DNA of 64,000 nucleotides from Membranihabitans marinus (GTDB lineage: Bacteria > Bacteroidota > Bacteroidia > Chitinophagales > Saprospiraceae): assembly GCF_019802045.1 (NCBI RefSeq), contig NZ_JAHVHU010000007.1:268436-332435 (forward strand), written 5' to 3'. Of the stretch, positions 27,409 to 36,059 are shown piece by piece; positions within the stretch are counted from its first letter, which is position 1, and the number at the start of each line of letters is the position of its first letter. The position numbers were made by a program, and so were the translations under genes. The notes beneath the pieces are model-generated. The model made no database searches, was not told the origin of the DNA, and worked only from the letters and a program-made list of their open reading frames with translations.

Positions 27409-27663
27409 GGTGTGCAAGTCGCTTTGCATAAATGATCTATACCAGATATCGACCCCTGGACTATATGGACCCATCGTATTCTAAAAAATGGAGGATTCAC
27501 GTCGTTTCTGGGGATATTTTATAATTAACAGCATCGAAATACCGATTTGGTCTATTCTTTGTTTACAGTGAATAAGAAAAACCTGAAATGTGTATTCCCA
27601 TCTTACTCATCGTTTTTTAAATGGTTATGGCGAAATGATGTTTCCGGATAGTAAAGACAGATT

Positions 27664-30144
27664 ATGAAATTTGGCTTGGTTATTCCATTTTGGTTAATGG
27701 CTTTTTCACTTTTTTCACAGAAATGTGCGTCAGTGGACATCGACCCTATTGAATATTTTGAAGTAACCGCACAAGGTGATCGTCAGATACAATCGTATTT
27801 GGTTCCATGCTCGAAAAGTGGAGATCTGAAATTTAAGTTGCCTTCCAAGGCTTTGGTGGGATATGTTGATCCTGAACCTTCCACGCCTCCCGGTATTTTA
27901 CTGGTTGTTATGAAACGAGATCCGGGGAAGTCTGTGCTGACCATCGATGAATTCAATGACGCGGTTTACAAGGATATCAATGGTTTACCGTTGTATTTTT
28001 CCGATCCGTCAAAGTTGATTGATATCTCCACACTAACGAATCTGGACAATGTGTCTGGTGCATTTTTTCTCATGCCGGTGATGGTGTCCAATACCAATGG
28101 AACCGATCCCGACACTTGGATGGAAGAAGATTGTGTCAAGTTGTTTAGACACTCCGCCATCCATATGGTCTATTCTCCGGAACAGCACGAATTGGTTCAT
28201 TTTGATGAAATTTCATTTACGAACTGGCCCGTTGACACATCCATAACAGACTTTTTTGACTTTTCTTTTACAGATCAGGAAACTGGTGAAGAAATCTCCT
28301 TTGTGATGACGGACAATCGATCGTTTCGTCTGCAGTTCCCTAAATCAAAAGGTGTATTCAATTTTGAAATTACCTGGAAAAATTACGATTGTTCTACTCT
28401 TGAAATTGGTAAAAACTGGGCTTTTCCGGCCGTGGAGCTCATCGCTGATACCGTCACCGGATATCGGAACAGCAGTCTAGGTGTCCCGGTACGTGTCCGA
28501 AATTTTGAATCAGTGTCAGGGCTCAGCGCTGTCCTATCCTGGCATACGGATTCTTTGGCTTATTCAGGAATTAGTCATGTCCACCCAGCTTTGGAGCCCT
28601 ATTTGGAGTTTGCTTCTGTGGATCATGGTGGTAATATGGAAGGGGTGAAGATCCGTTTTCCCTCCGGGTTGGATACCCTGACCCTGACCGACAGCAGTGT
28701 TCTGTTCGAATGGTGCGGAAAGCCACTCACCGACGAAGGAACTACGATTCCCCTGCGATTCCGCGACCAGGATGATCCGGCATCGTCTTTTTATATCCAT
28801 GGTTTGGAGGCTGATTTTCTTTTGGGAGACGGTTCGATTGAAGTGCTGAAGGACCGGGAACTGATCTACGACCTCAATCAATTGTGTAACACCATGGATG
28901 GAACACATCGGATCAAACTGGATGTAATCAGTGAGCCGGCATACCCTTATACGTATTCCTTCCATTCTGTCGAGGTTCCGGATTCAATGGTAGTATCGAC
29001 CCCGTTTGTTATTCCGGATGTGCCACCCGGGCATTATGAATTCACCATTCGGGATTCCTTTGGCTTTGAAATCACAGAAGATTTTATCGTTCTGGAACAA
29101 GTTCCTCCCAACTTTGAAGTAAATATCGATGCCAGTCGCGTAATACAACCGACCTGCATCGACCCGATGGGCGGGCAGCTTGCGGTAGCTGTTGCACCAT
29201 CCAATCAAAACTATCAATATGAACTGCTCCATGGTAGTGCATCATTTATTGATGATATCGTGTCCGGCCTGGAACCGGGAAAGTATACCATACGGGCAAA
29301 AGACGAAGAAGGATGTGTAGATACGGTAAGTTACACTCTCACGAATCCGGAGGAAATCTATGTGACGTGGGATGCTGCCTCTATGGTGTTGTGTCCGGGG
29401 GATGATGAAGTGCATTTTGAGGTGCAGGATTTAAATGATCCACCAGATCCGTCCCTCCAATATCAGATTGAGGGCGGGCCTGTCCTAAACGTCGGCTCGG
29501 TGGCCAGCTTCACGGATCCTGGAACTTACCAGGTACAGCTCTGGAATGAGGATGAATGTACACTGGATACGAGCGTGACGGTCTATGCCGGGCCCGAGAA
29601 ATTGACGGTGTGGGATACTGCCGCTATACGGATTAATATTCATGATACTTTAAACTATGCGGTGGCGGAGCCGACGGGGTTGACCGATATTTCCTGGCAA
29701 TACAGCAGTGTGGAGATCAGCGATCAAGTGGATATGGAGTATGTGCCTCAGGAAAGTGGAGAATTACTTTTTTCAGCAGAGGTCTACGATCGGTGTATGT
29801 ATACAGATACCTTGTTGGTTGAAGTATTTATTCCGGATTATAGTAAAACGGACTACCAATTTCCCAATGTGTTTACACCAAATGGAGACGGGATGAATGA
29901 TTATTATAGTGTCGCTCCTATGGACAACATCAAGCAGATCCTGCAATTAGAGATTTTTGACCGGTATGGGAATGCGATCTATAAGGAGGATTATTCCGAT
30001 GCATCGGGTTCTTTGCAGCGGGGCTGGAATGGATATTACGGTGAACAAGAAGCCGAATCGGGCGTATATGTGGTACAGGTGGCCTTGGAATTGTTGAATG
30101 GTCAAAAAAAACAGGTGGGGTTTGATGTATTGTTATTGCGGTGA
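27664..30144 (+). CDS. Secreted surface protein with CHU_C-type (T9SS type B) C-terminal domain
   Basis: An 826-residue protein with a signal peptide (FGLVIPFWLMAFSLFSQ) and several Ig-like/SprB-like beta modules rich in acidic residues (for example LEPGKYTIRAKDEEGCVDTV around residue 540). The last about 95 residues form a classic CHU_C/gliding-motility-associated domain: FPNVFTPNGDGMNDYY at about 733, LEIFDRYGNAIYKE, GWNGYYGEQEAESGVYVVQ. This domain targets cargo to the type IX secretion system and the cell surface. The ligand is unknown; an adhesin or polysaccharide-binding role is plausible. It indicates the organism has T9SS. Confidence 0.85.
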   Translation: MKFGLVIPFWLMAFSLFSQKCASVDIDPIEYFEVTAQGDRQIQSYLVPCSKSGDLKFKLPSKALVGYVDPEPSTPPGILLVVMKRDPGKSVLTIDEFNDAVYKDINGLPLYFSDPSKLIDISTLTNLDNVSGAFFLMPVMVSNTNGTDPDTWMEEDCVKLFRHSAIHMVYSPEQHELVHFDEISFTNWPVDTSITDFFDFSFTDQETGEEISFVMTDNRSFRLQFPKSKGVFNFEITWKNYDCSTLEIGKNWAFPAVELIADTVTGYRNSSLGVPVRVRNFESVSGLSAVLSWHTDSLAYSGISHVHPALEPYLEFASVDHGGNMEGVKIRFPSGLDTLTLTDSSVLFEWCGKPLTDEGTTIPLRFRDQDDPASSFYIHGLEADFLLGDGSIEVLKDRELIYDLNQLCNTMDGTHRIKLDVISEPAYPYTYSFHSVEVPDSMVVSTPFVIPDVPPGHYEFTIRDSFGFEITEDFIVLEQVPPNFEVNIDASRVIQPTCIDPMGGQLAVAVAPSNQNYQYELLHGSASFIDDIVSGLEPGKYTIRAKDEEGCVDTVSYTLTNPEEIYVTWDAASMVLCPGDDEVHFEVQDLNDPPDPSLQYQIEGGPVLNVGSVASFTDPGTYQVQLWNEDECTLDTSVTVYAGPEKLTVWDTAAIRINIHDTLNYAVAEPTGLTDISWQYSSVEISDQVDMEYVPQESGELLFSAEVYDRCMYTDTLLVEVFIPDYSKTDYQFPNVFTPNGDGMNDYYSVAPMDNIKQILQLEIFDRYGNAIYKEDYSDASGSLQRGWNGYYGEQEAESGVYVVQVALELLNGQKKQVGFDVLLLR

Positions 30145-30197
30145 TGTCAGCGATGCAGGTGTTTTTGAAAGGGTGTCCTACGATTTGAATGTAACCG

Positions 30198-31280
30198 CTA
30201 CTCCCCGATGCCATACCACCGGACGGCGTTGGTATAATAAATTTTATCCACCACTGCGGCCGGAAGTTTGAGTCCGTGAAAAGGAGCATTGATCAGTTCG
30301 CTCTCCATTTTCTCATCCGTTACAAAGTATTGCCAGTCCCGCTTCCAAGTATTCTCCATATTCTGGTGGAGCTCATCACGGGGTGTATTGCCTCCGTCGC
30401 CCATATCAGTTCCATACATGATCCGGTCTTGATACCGGATAAAAAATTCACGTACCCTTTCGCGATCTTTGGAGGTTTGATAAAAGATTTGTCCCATACG
30501 AGCCGCCAATTCCACGGACATATTGGGAAAACGGTCCAGCCTTTCTGCTATTTCATCGACGCTCCATTCCAGGCTGGCCAGATGCGCGGCCACAAAAGTG
30601 AGCTCCGGATTTTGCTCCAGCATATGATCACGGGCATCAATTTGGTCCTGATAAGAAGGCATTTCCGGCTGGAGATACATGTGGTACTCTGGATGGCGCT
30701 GGAAATAGTTCCGGTCATTGTTCGTAGTCATAGCATCGAGGGGTAACCAGCAGTTTTTCGGTTCACCGATATGTCCCATCAGGGTTTTATTTCGGTTTTG
30801 GATGTACTGAAAAATGGGTTTAAATTTTGGATCATCAATCATGATGAGTTCGCCGGCCTGATCCCGGGAAACCATCCCTATGTTTTTCCAGACCTTGACT
30901 CCGAGTGCGCCCTGATCAAAACAGCTGTCCAGCCAGGTGATAACTTTTTCTTCCCACTGCGGATCATCCCAATCCGAGACTGCAAAAGCCGTGACCATCT
31001 GTACTGTTTCCGGGAAGTTTTGATGTTGTATGAGGCCGTGGTGGTATTTGGTGTGTACGTCTTCCCAACCTTTGGTATATTCGAGGGAGACATTGATCAA
31101 CCGAAAATTATCTTTTTTGGCTTTTTCTACAAAGTCAGGTCGTTCTGTGTTGATGTGAATGTGGACATCATATTTGGGGACCGAGGTGTAGTCATCTGTG
31201 GTGTAGTAGGTTTGGCTGATAAGCTCCATGCCTGTATATAGCAGAAGCAGCATCAAGAAAAAAATATTATTTATCGGCAT
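30198..31280 (-). CDS. Secreted amidohydrolase (metal-dependent TIM-barrel hydrolase)
   Basis: A 360-residue protein with a signal peptide (NIFFLMLLLLYTGMELISQ). Amidohydrolase-family metal ligands are visible: HIH in YDVHIHINTERPD, a later histidine in MGHIGEP, another in FVAAHLAS and the final aspartate in MYGTDMGDGGN. This spacing matches the amidohydrolase-2 (PF04909) group, which includes decarboxylases and lactonases. Substrate unknown. It is convergent with the CHU_C protein gene (53 bases apart) and sits head to tail with the DUF4143 ATPase gene. Confidence 0.82.
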   Translation of the reverse strand: MPINNIFFLMLLLLYTGMELISQTYYTTDDYTSVPKYDVHIHINTERPDFVEKAKKDNFRLINVSLEYTKGWEDVHTKYHHGLIQHQNFPETVQMVTAFAVSDWDDPQWEEKVITWLDSCFDQGALGVKVWKNIGMVSRDQAGELIMIDDPKFKPIFQYIQNRNKTLMGHIGEPKNCWLPLDAMTTNNDRNYFQRHPEYHMYLQPEMPSYQDQIDARDHMLEQNPELTFVAAHLASLEWSVDEIAERLDRFPNMSVELAARMGQIFYQTSKDRERVREFFIRYQDRIMYGTDMGDGGNTPRDELHQNMENTWKRDWQYFVTDEKMESELINAPFHGLKLPAAVVDKIYYTNAVRWYGIGE

Positions 31281-31366
31281 ATAGTTCGTTCCGTATGTTG
31301 ATCCGTAATATACTATAATTCGAGTTATGATATAACGGTTAGTATGTTAAAAAGCTGCAGGAGTGA

Positions 31367-32728
31367 CTACCCATATTTATCAATAAACCAGGATAAGCAT
31401 TGATCCAAATAAGTGCCTAAATAATAAGGAACATTCATGAGATAAAATAATTTACCTTTTCGGGTTCTGGTCTTTTCTAATTTAAATTCTCCGGCATACA
31501 TTCTTACGGCCAAAGAGTGTGGAGCCCTGTCAATAAACTCATGCAGTGATTTCAGCGAACCGGTGGCACCCGATTTGATTTCAATGGGTACGAGAAGACC
31601 TTGACTACTATACAGTAAATCAACTTCAGCAGAAGATTGAGTTTTATCACGGACCCAGAAATTGGGTTTTTTGTAGCTGGTGGTATTCATTGATATCAGT
31701 TCCTGGGTGATCATATGAGGGATAATTGCCCCCCTGTAGGCGCTATTGAGGTCGTCCATGAGGAGCATATCTGCCTGGATGTTCAATTCAAAATTAAGCA
31801 GTCCTGTATCCATAAATTGTAATCTTGGGGATTTCTTGTAATCAGGAATGACTGGTGGCTTTGTGCTCGTACTGGGATATATGATCTGGATAACCTTAGC
31901 TTGGTCGAGACTCCGAAAGGCTGCACTTACTTCCCGTGATTTGTAATTTGAATAACCAAAATTCTGAAATTTGATCCGCTTATCGACCAAGGCAGGTGCG
32001 GTCTCCATTATATGCCTGATCACTTTCATCTCAGTTGAATTTTCCGCATATTTTCCCACATCATCTTTATAGGTATCCCAGATGCTTTCATAAGTGGGAA
32101 TTAATCCGGCCAGGTCTTTCGTAATACTGTATCGAGCTACAATTTCGGGCATGCCTCCAACAATACAATATCGATGAAATAAACTCAATACGGTGCTGTG
32201 GACGGTCTTGTCCAATGGCACGGTTTTCAGATGATCGTGGAGTAAGTCGTGACCGATTCCTTTCAAATATTCCTGAAAATTCAGTGGGAATAAGTACATA
32301 TAATTCACTCTGCCAACGGGAAAGCTTTTGACATCTTTCAGTCTGTGTTCAAGTAGAGAGCCTGCTGAGACCACATGGAGGTCAGGTACTTCTTCATATA
32401 AGTAACGTAAGAAGCCTATCGTTTTTGGAGATTCCTGTATTTCATCAATGAACAGCAGGGTGCCTTTCCATTCGGTTGCAGACAGATTTTTTTGTAAGGA
32501 CAGTACTTCAATCAGTCGTTGTGCAGAATCAACTTGCTGGATGATCCTCTGATTCTCGGTTTTTTCAAGATTAAATTCAATAAAATGCCTGTATGTTTCC
32601 CCGAATTGTCTGATTATGGTGGTTTTGCCTACTTGTCGGGCTCCTCGAATGATCAATGGCTTGCGCTGGTAGTTTTGCTTCCATTGCATTAGGTCAGACC
32701 AAATATTTCTTTCAAAAAGTGAGTTCAT
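31367..32728 (-). CDS. AAA-type ATPase with DUF4143 domain
   Basis: A 453-residue protein with a Walker A motif at residues 29-37 (GARQVGKTT), a Walker B-like LLFIDEIQES near residue 90 and a sensor-type VVSAGSLLEHRL. The C-terminal half is the DUF4143 region (LQFMDTGLLNFELN, then SSAEVDLLYSSQGLLVPIEIKSG), in which the E-V-D...I-E-I-K-S pattern resembles a PD-(D/E)xK nuclease core. These proteins are common single-gene accessory elements of unknown function in Bacteroidota. The start at 32728 gives the usual N-terminus. Flanked upstream by palindrome-rich DNA. Confidence 0.85.
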   Translation of the reverse strand: MNSLFERNIWSDLMQWKQNYQRKPLIIRGARQVGKTTIIRQFGETYRHFIEFNLEKTENQRIIQQVDSAQRLIEVLSLQKNLSATEWKGTLLFIDEIQESPKTIGFLRYLYEEVPDLHVVSAGSLLEHRLKDVKSFPVGRVNYMYLFPLNFQEYLKGIGHDLLHDHLKTVPLDKTVHSTVLSLFHRYCIVGGMPEIVARYSITKDLAGLIPTYESIWDTYKDDVGKYAENSTEMKVIRHIMETAPALVDKRIKFQNFGYSNYKSREVSAAFRSLDQAKVIQIIYPSTSTKPPVIPDYKKSPRLQFMDTGLLNFELNIQADMLLMDDLNSAYRGAIIPHMITQELISMNTTSYKKPNFWVRDKTQSSAEVDLLYSSQGLLVPIEIKSGATGSLKSLHEFIDRAPHSLAVRMYAGEFKLEKTRTRKGKLFYLMNVPYYLGTYLDQCLSWFIDKYG

Positions 32729-33431
32729 TATTTATTAATTGAAACAAAACAAGGGTAAATATAAATAAATAATGTAACAAAACAAGGGTAGATGATGTGG
32801 TATATTGTAAAAGCCCTATTTGAGCTTGATTCAATAGACCTTGGAGAGGTCATAAGTAAGTAGGCAGATGGTTTTGCAGTATTCATCGACTTCGGAGAAG
32901 TCGCAATGTCTAAGCATACATTCCGACCTCTCTGAGGTCGATATTTTGACAATAACCGTTGCTAACATACTTCGACCTGCGCTGCAGGTCTGATTATAAT
33001 CTACATTTAGAGCGCTATAGTACGTACCCCAACTTGTCAGTGAATTTGCACGCATAATTCACCTTACATATTTTTTTTTGAGAGTGGACATACTGCTTGA
33101 AAAAAATTTACTACTTACGCCAATGATCTCCCATATACGATACAAGGGGGCGGTGGTTATTTTTATTTTACGAGGTCAGTATGTCTTTGTGGGAAGTGAA
33201 GAATTCACAAGCGAAATCTGTAATGTAAACTGATCGCACAAATTCTTTGACTTGTTGGGGATGGGAGCGCTTCATATAATGCATACAATTTCTGATTTGG
33301 TGCACTAGATCTAATAATCTAATTGGTCAATTCTGTTCACAATTTATTCCTCCGTGAATTTCTCTGTGGTACTTAGTAAAACAAAGAATGTTATCTACCT
33401 GAACGTTCGTTCTGATATAGCAAAAAAACAC
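32729..33431. other. 0.7 kb intergenic region with palindrome cluster
   Basis: No gene is evident. It holds two AACAAAACAAGGGTA repeats (about 32741 and 32776), the four-palindrome cluster at 32837-32990, and AT-rich sequence up to the ruvB promoter. Confidence 0.5.
32837..32990. repeat. Cluster of four short palindromes (GACYT-loop-ARGTC family)
   Basis: Four 15-17-nt palindromes lie within about 155 bases: GACCT-TGGAG-AGGTC at 32837-32851, CGACTT-CGGAG-AAGTCG at 32887-32903, CGACCT-CTCTG-AGGTCG at 32924-32940 and GACCTGC-GCT-GCAGGTC at 32974-32990. They share arms and mostly five-base loops and sit in non-coding DNA. A degenerate member with the same flank (CTAACATACTT-GACC) lies near 10615-10669. 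They behave like REP-type elements; no transposase is nearby. Confidence 0.75.
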
Positions 33432-33439
33432 TATATTTG
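33432..33439 (+). promoter_or_regulatory. Bacteroidota -7-like element (TATATTTG) of ruvB
   Basis: TATATTTG fits TAnnTTTG and ends six bases before the ATG at 33446, so the transcript would be leaderless or nearly so. No clear TTG at -33 is present (GTTCG lies in that area). It also decides the start: the upstream TTG at 33437 would overlap the promoter. Confidence 0.45.
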
Positions 33440-33445
33440 TTTTCT

Positions 33446-34483
33446 ATGAATCCACATTTAGATGCTACCGGAGAAAGTGCTTCAGCAGAAGAAAAACAGA
33501 TCGACAAGGCTTTACGGCCCGAAAGTCTGAATGATTTTTCAGGACAGGAAAAGCTGGTGGAAAATCTGTCGATTTTCATCGCCGCAGCTAATATGCGCGG
33601 AGATTCACTTGATCACGTTATTCTCCACGGTCCGCCCGGTCTGGGTAAAACCACCCTGGCCTACATTATTTCTACAGAAATGGGGTGTGAACTTAAATCT
33701 ACCAGCGGACCAGTACTTGAGAAACCCGGCGATCTGGCGGGACTGCTTACCAACCTCAACCCCGGAGATGTCCTTTTTATCGATGAAATTCACCGGCTGA
33801 ATACTGTTGTAGAGGAATATCTTTATTCCGCCATGGAGGATTTCAAGATCGATATCATGATCGAAAGTGGGCCCAGTGCCAAGAATATTCAGATTTCATT
33901 GCACCCCTTTACCCTGGTCGGTGCTACGACCCGGATGGGATTGATCAGTGCCCCCATGCGAGCGCGGTTTGGAATCAATTTTCACCTGGATTATTATGAT
34001 CACGATACTTTGCAACGTATCGTAAAGCGGTCCGCCGGGCTGCTGCAGGTGGAAGTGGATGAAAAAGGATCACGGGAAATAGCGCGACGAAGTCGTGGTA
34101 CGCCACGTATTGCCAACGCTTTGTTGCGACGGGTTCGTGATTTTGCGCAAATAAAAGGATCCGGAAAAATTGATCTGGCCATTGCCCGGTATGCCCTGGA
34201 CGCATTGCAGGTGGATGACCATGGGTTGGACGAAATGGATAATAAGATTTTGTCTGCCATCATCGACAAGTTTCAGGGTGGACCCGTGGGCATCGGATCC
34301 ATTGGTACGGCGGTCGGTGAAGAAGCTGGAACCATTGAGGAGGTCTATGAGCCCTATCTGATTATGGAAGGTTTTATTCAGCGAACTTCCAGGGGACGGA
34401 TTGTCATGGAAAAAGCCTATGAACACCTTGGGAAGCCGATCCCTCAACAACACTCCGGCGGGTTGTTTGATGGTCTTGAGTAG
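33446..34483 (+). CDS. ruvB: Holliday junction branch-migration ATPase RuvB
   Basis: A 345-residue protein (from ATG 33446) with Walker A GPPGLGKT at residues 62-69, Walker B with DEIHR at 113-117, sensor 1 [19 protein letters not shown] (arginine finger region) and the C-terminal winged helix ([17 protein letters not shown]). RuvB hexamers drive branch migration of Holliday junctions with RuvA. The preferred start excludes a TTG nine bases upstream that would add only MFS. ruvA and ruvC are not adjacent. Confidence 0.96.
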   Translation: MNPHLDATGESASAEEKQIDKALRPESLNDFSGQEKLVENLSIFIAAANMRGDSLDHVILHGPPGLGKTTLAYIISTEMGCELKSTSGPVLEKPGDLAGLLTNLNPGDVLFIDEIHRLNTVVEEYLYSAMEDFKIDIMIESGPSAKNIQISLHPFTLVGATTRMGLISAPMRARFGINFHLDYYDHDTLQRIVKRSAGLLQVEVDEKGSREIARRSRGTPRIANALLRRVRDFAQIKGSGKIDLAIARYALDALQVDDHGLDEMDNKILSAIIDKFQGGPVGIGSIGTAVGEEAGTIEEVYEPYLIMEGFIQRTSRGRIVMEKAYEHLGKPIPQQHSGGLFDGLE

Positions 34484-34503
34484 GAATAAAATCGAAATAC
34501 CTT

Positions 34504-36018
34504 ATGAAGGTTTTAGTGATTCTGGGTCATCCTCGACCGGATAGTTTTGCAGAAGCTATGGCAGAAGCATACATGGATGGTGCGCGGGCGGCTGGCGTCG
34601 AAGTCACTTATCTGAAGCTTTATGACTTGGAGTTTGACATCCATGTTACTACTCAAAAGCTTCGGAAGCAATTTTCGGAACCCGATCTGGATTATGCCCG
34701 GCAATGTGTATCCGAAGCGGATCATTTGGTATTTGTCTATCCCACCTGGTGGGCCACCATGCCGGCTTTGCTAAAAGGTTTTCTGGATCGGCTGCTTTTG
34801 CCGGGGTTTGCTTTTGAAGAAAAGGATCGAAATACAGACTGGATCCCACTTTTGAAGGGGAAGACAGCTCAGCTGATCACGACGATGGACACGCCCATCT
34901 TGGTTTATCGATTTCTCTATCATGCGCCCGGGACCAACGCGATGCGCAAAGGAACATTAGGTTATTGTGGAATAAAACCAGTCCGGTTTTTGGGTTTTTC
35001 TCCCATTTCCTACACCACTGAAGATAAGCGTCGAAAATGGCTCCGCCGGGTCCGACGCGAAGGTGAAAAACTGGAATCCGGCGTATTGACATCCTGGGAA
35101 AAGCTGTGGTTCAAAATGATGCCCTGGCTCAAAGCGATTCGCTTTCAGTTCTATCCGATGACGTGGGTGTCTTATGCGGTCGGCGGGTTCAGTGCGGCAT
35201 ATCTCGGACACGCTTTTGATGCCTGGATATTTTGGTTGGGCTATGCATTCCTTTTTTTACTGGAGGTCGCTGTCGTGTTCAATAATGACTACCACGATTA
35301 TCCCAGTGATGAGGTGAACAAGAATTACAGTCCTTTTACCGGTGGATCACGGGTGCTTGTGGATGGTGATCTCACCCGGGGCCAGTTGAAAAAAGGGAGC
35401 ATTGCGGCCCTATTTTTGGCTGGCTTTCTGGGGCTTCTGGTTGTTTATATGGCGAATCTGGGTATTGTGCCGGTCGCGGTGATTGCTCTGCTCAGCATAT
35501 TAGCGTTGGGCTATACGGCGCCTCCGTTAAAATTGTCATATCGAACCCTGGGTGAGATCGATGTGGGATTGACGCACAGCATCGGGGTGATGTTGTGCGG
35601 ATTTCTGTTTCAGGGGGGAGATGTGTTCGATCCATTTCCATGGATGATCAGTGTTCCCTTGTTTTTGAGCATTGTGGTAGCCATCATCCTGGCCGGGATC
35701 CCGGACTATGCAGCAGATAAGACAATCGACAAGAAGACCGTGGCGGTTCGTTTTGGAAAGAAGGTTGCGATGTGTATCTCCATGGCCATCACAGCGACCA
35801 CCATCTTGGTCACCTTGTGGTGGTGGCAGTTGCCAGATATCGGCTCTTTGTATGCTACCGCTGTTTGGTTTATCCTGCCTCATGGAATGCTCTTGCTTTA
35901 CAAGACGGTCTGGTATGCGTTCGGTCTGAAAATTCCTGAGCGCATCGATGGTTTGCTTGTACTTTCTTTGTTGTTTATTTTTTGGTTTGGGTTGTTTCCA
36001 TTGCTTGCTATTACGTGA
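34504..36018 (+). CDS. Fusion of flavodoxin-fold NAD(P)H oxidoreductase and UbiA prenyltransferase
   Basis: One uninterrupted 504-residue frame joins two known domains. Residues 1 to about 195 form an NQO1/MdaB-like flavodoxin fold (VLVILGHPRPDSFAEAMAE, then VYPTWWATMPALLKGFLDR, and TTMDTP), the type that reduces quinones by two electrons. Residues about 220-504 are a UbiA-superfamily prenyltransferase with both aspartate-rich sites: N261-D262-x-x-D265-x-x-x-D269 (NDYHDYPSDEVNK) and D401-x-x-x-D405-x-x-x-D409 (DYAADKTIDKK), plus about eight helices. UbiA enzymes attach isoprenoid chains to aromatic rings, as in menaquinone synthesis. Both halves look active. It is 20 bases after ruvB. Confidence 0.88.
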   Translation: MKVLVILGHPRPDSFAEAMAEAYMDGARAAGVEVTYLKLYDLEFDIHVTTQKLRKQFSEPDLDYARQCVSEADHLVFVYPTWWATMPALLKGFLDRLLLPGFAFEEKDRNTDWIPLLKGKTAQLITTMDTPILVYRFLYHAPGTNAMRKGTLGYCGIKPVRFLGFSPISYTTEDKRRKWLRRVRREGEKLESGVLTSWEKLWFKMMPWLKAIRFQFYPMTWVSYAVGGFSAAYLGHAFDAWIFWLGYAFLFLLEVAVVFNNDYHDYPSDEVNKNYSPFTGGSRVLVDGDLTRGQLKKGSIAALFLAGFLGLLVVYMANLGIVPVAVIALLSILALGYTAPPLKLSYRTLGEIDVGLTHSIGVMLCGFLFQGGDVFDPFPWMISVPLFLSIVVAIILAGIPDYAADKTIDKKTVAVRFGKKVAMCISMAITATTILVTLWWWQLPDIGSLYATAVWFILPHGMLLLYKTVWYAFGLKIPERIDGLLVLSLLFIFWFGLFPLLAIT

Positions 36019-36059
36019 AAATCGTTGGTGTAATAGGAGGCTTTAAAACATAAATATCT

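Noticed and set aside
31367..32728. DUF4143 ATPase as part of a defence island
   Set aside because: No restriction, toxin or other defence genes are adjacent; neighbours are an amidohydrolase and ruvB, so a defence claim is not supported.
32837..32990. Possible CRISPR array because of four regularly placed palindromes
   Set aside because: Units differ in sequence, spacers are 20-35 bases without constant repeat identity, and no cas genes are nearby; they are better explained as REP-like palindromes.
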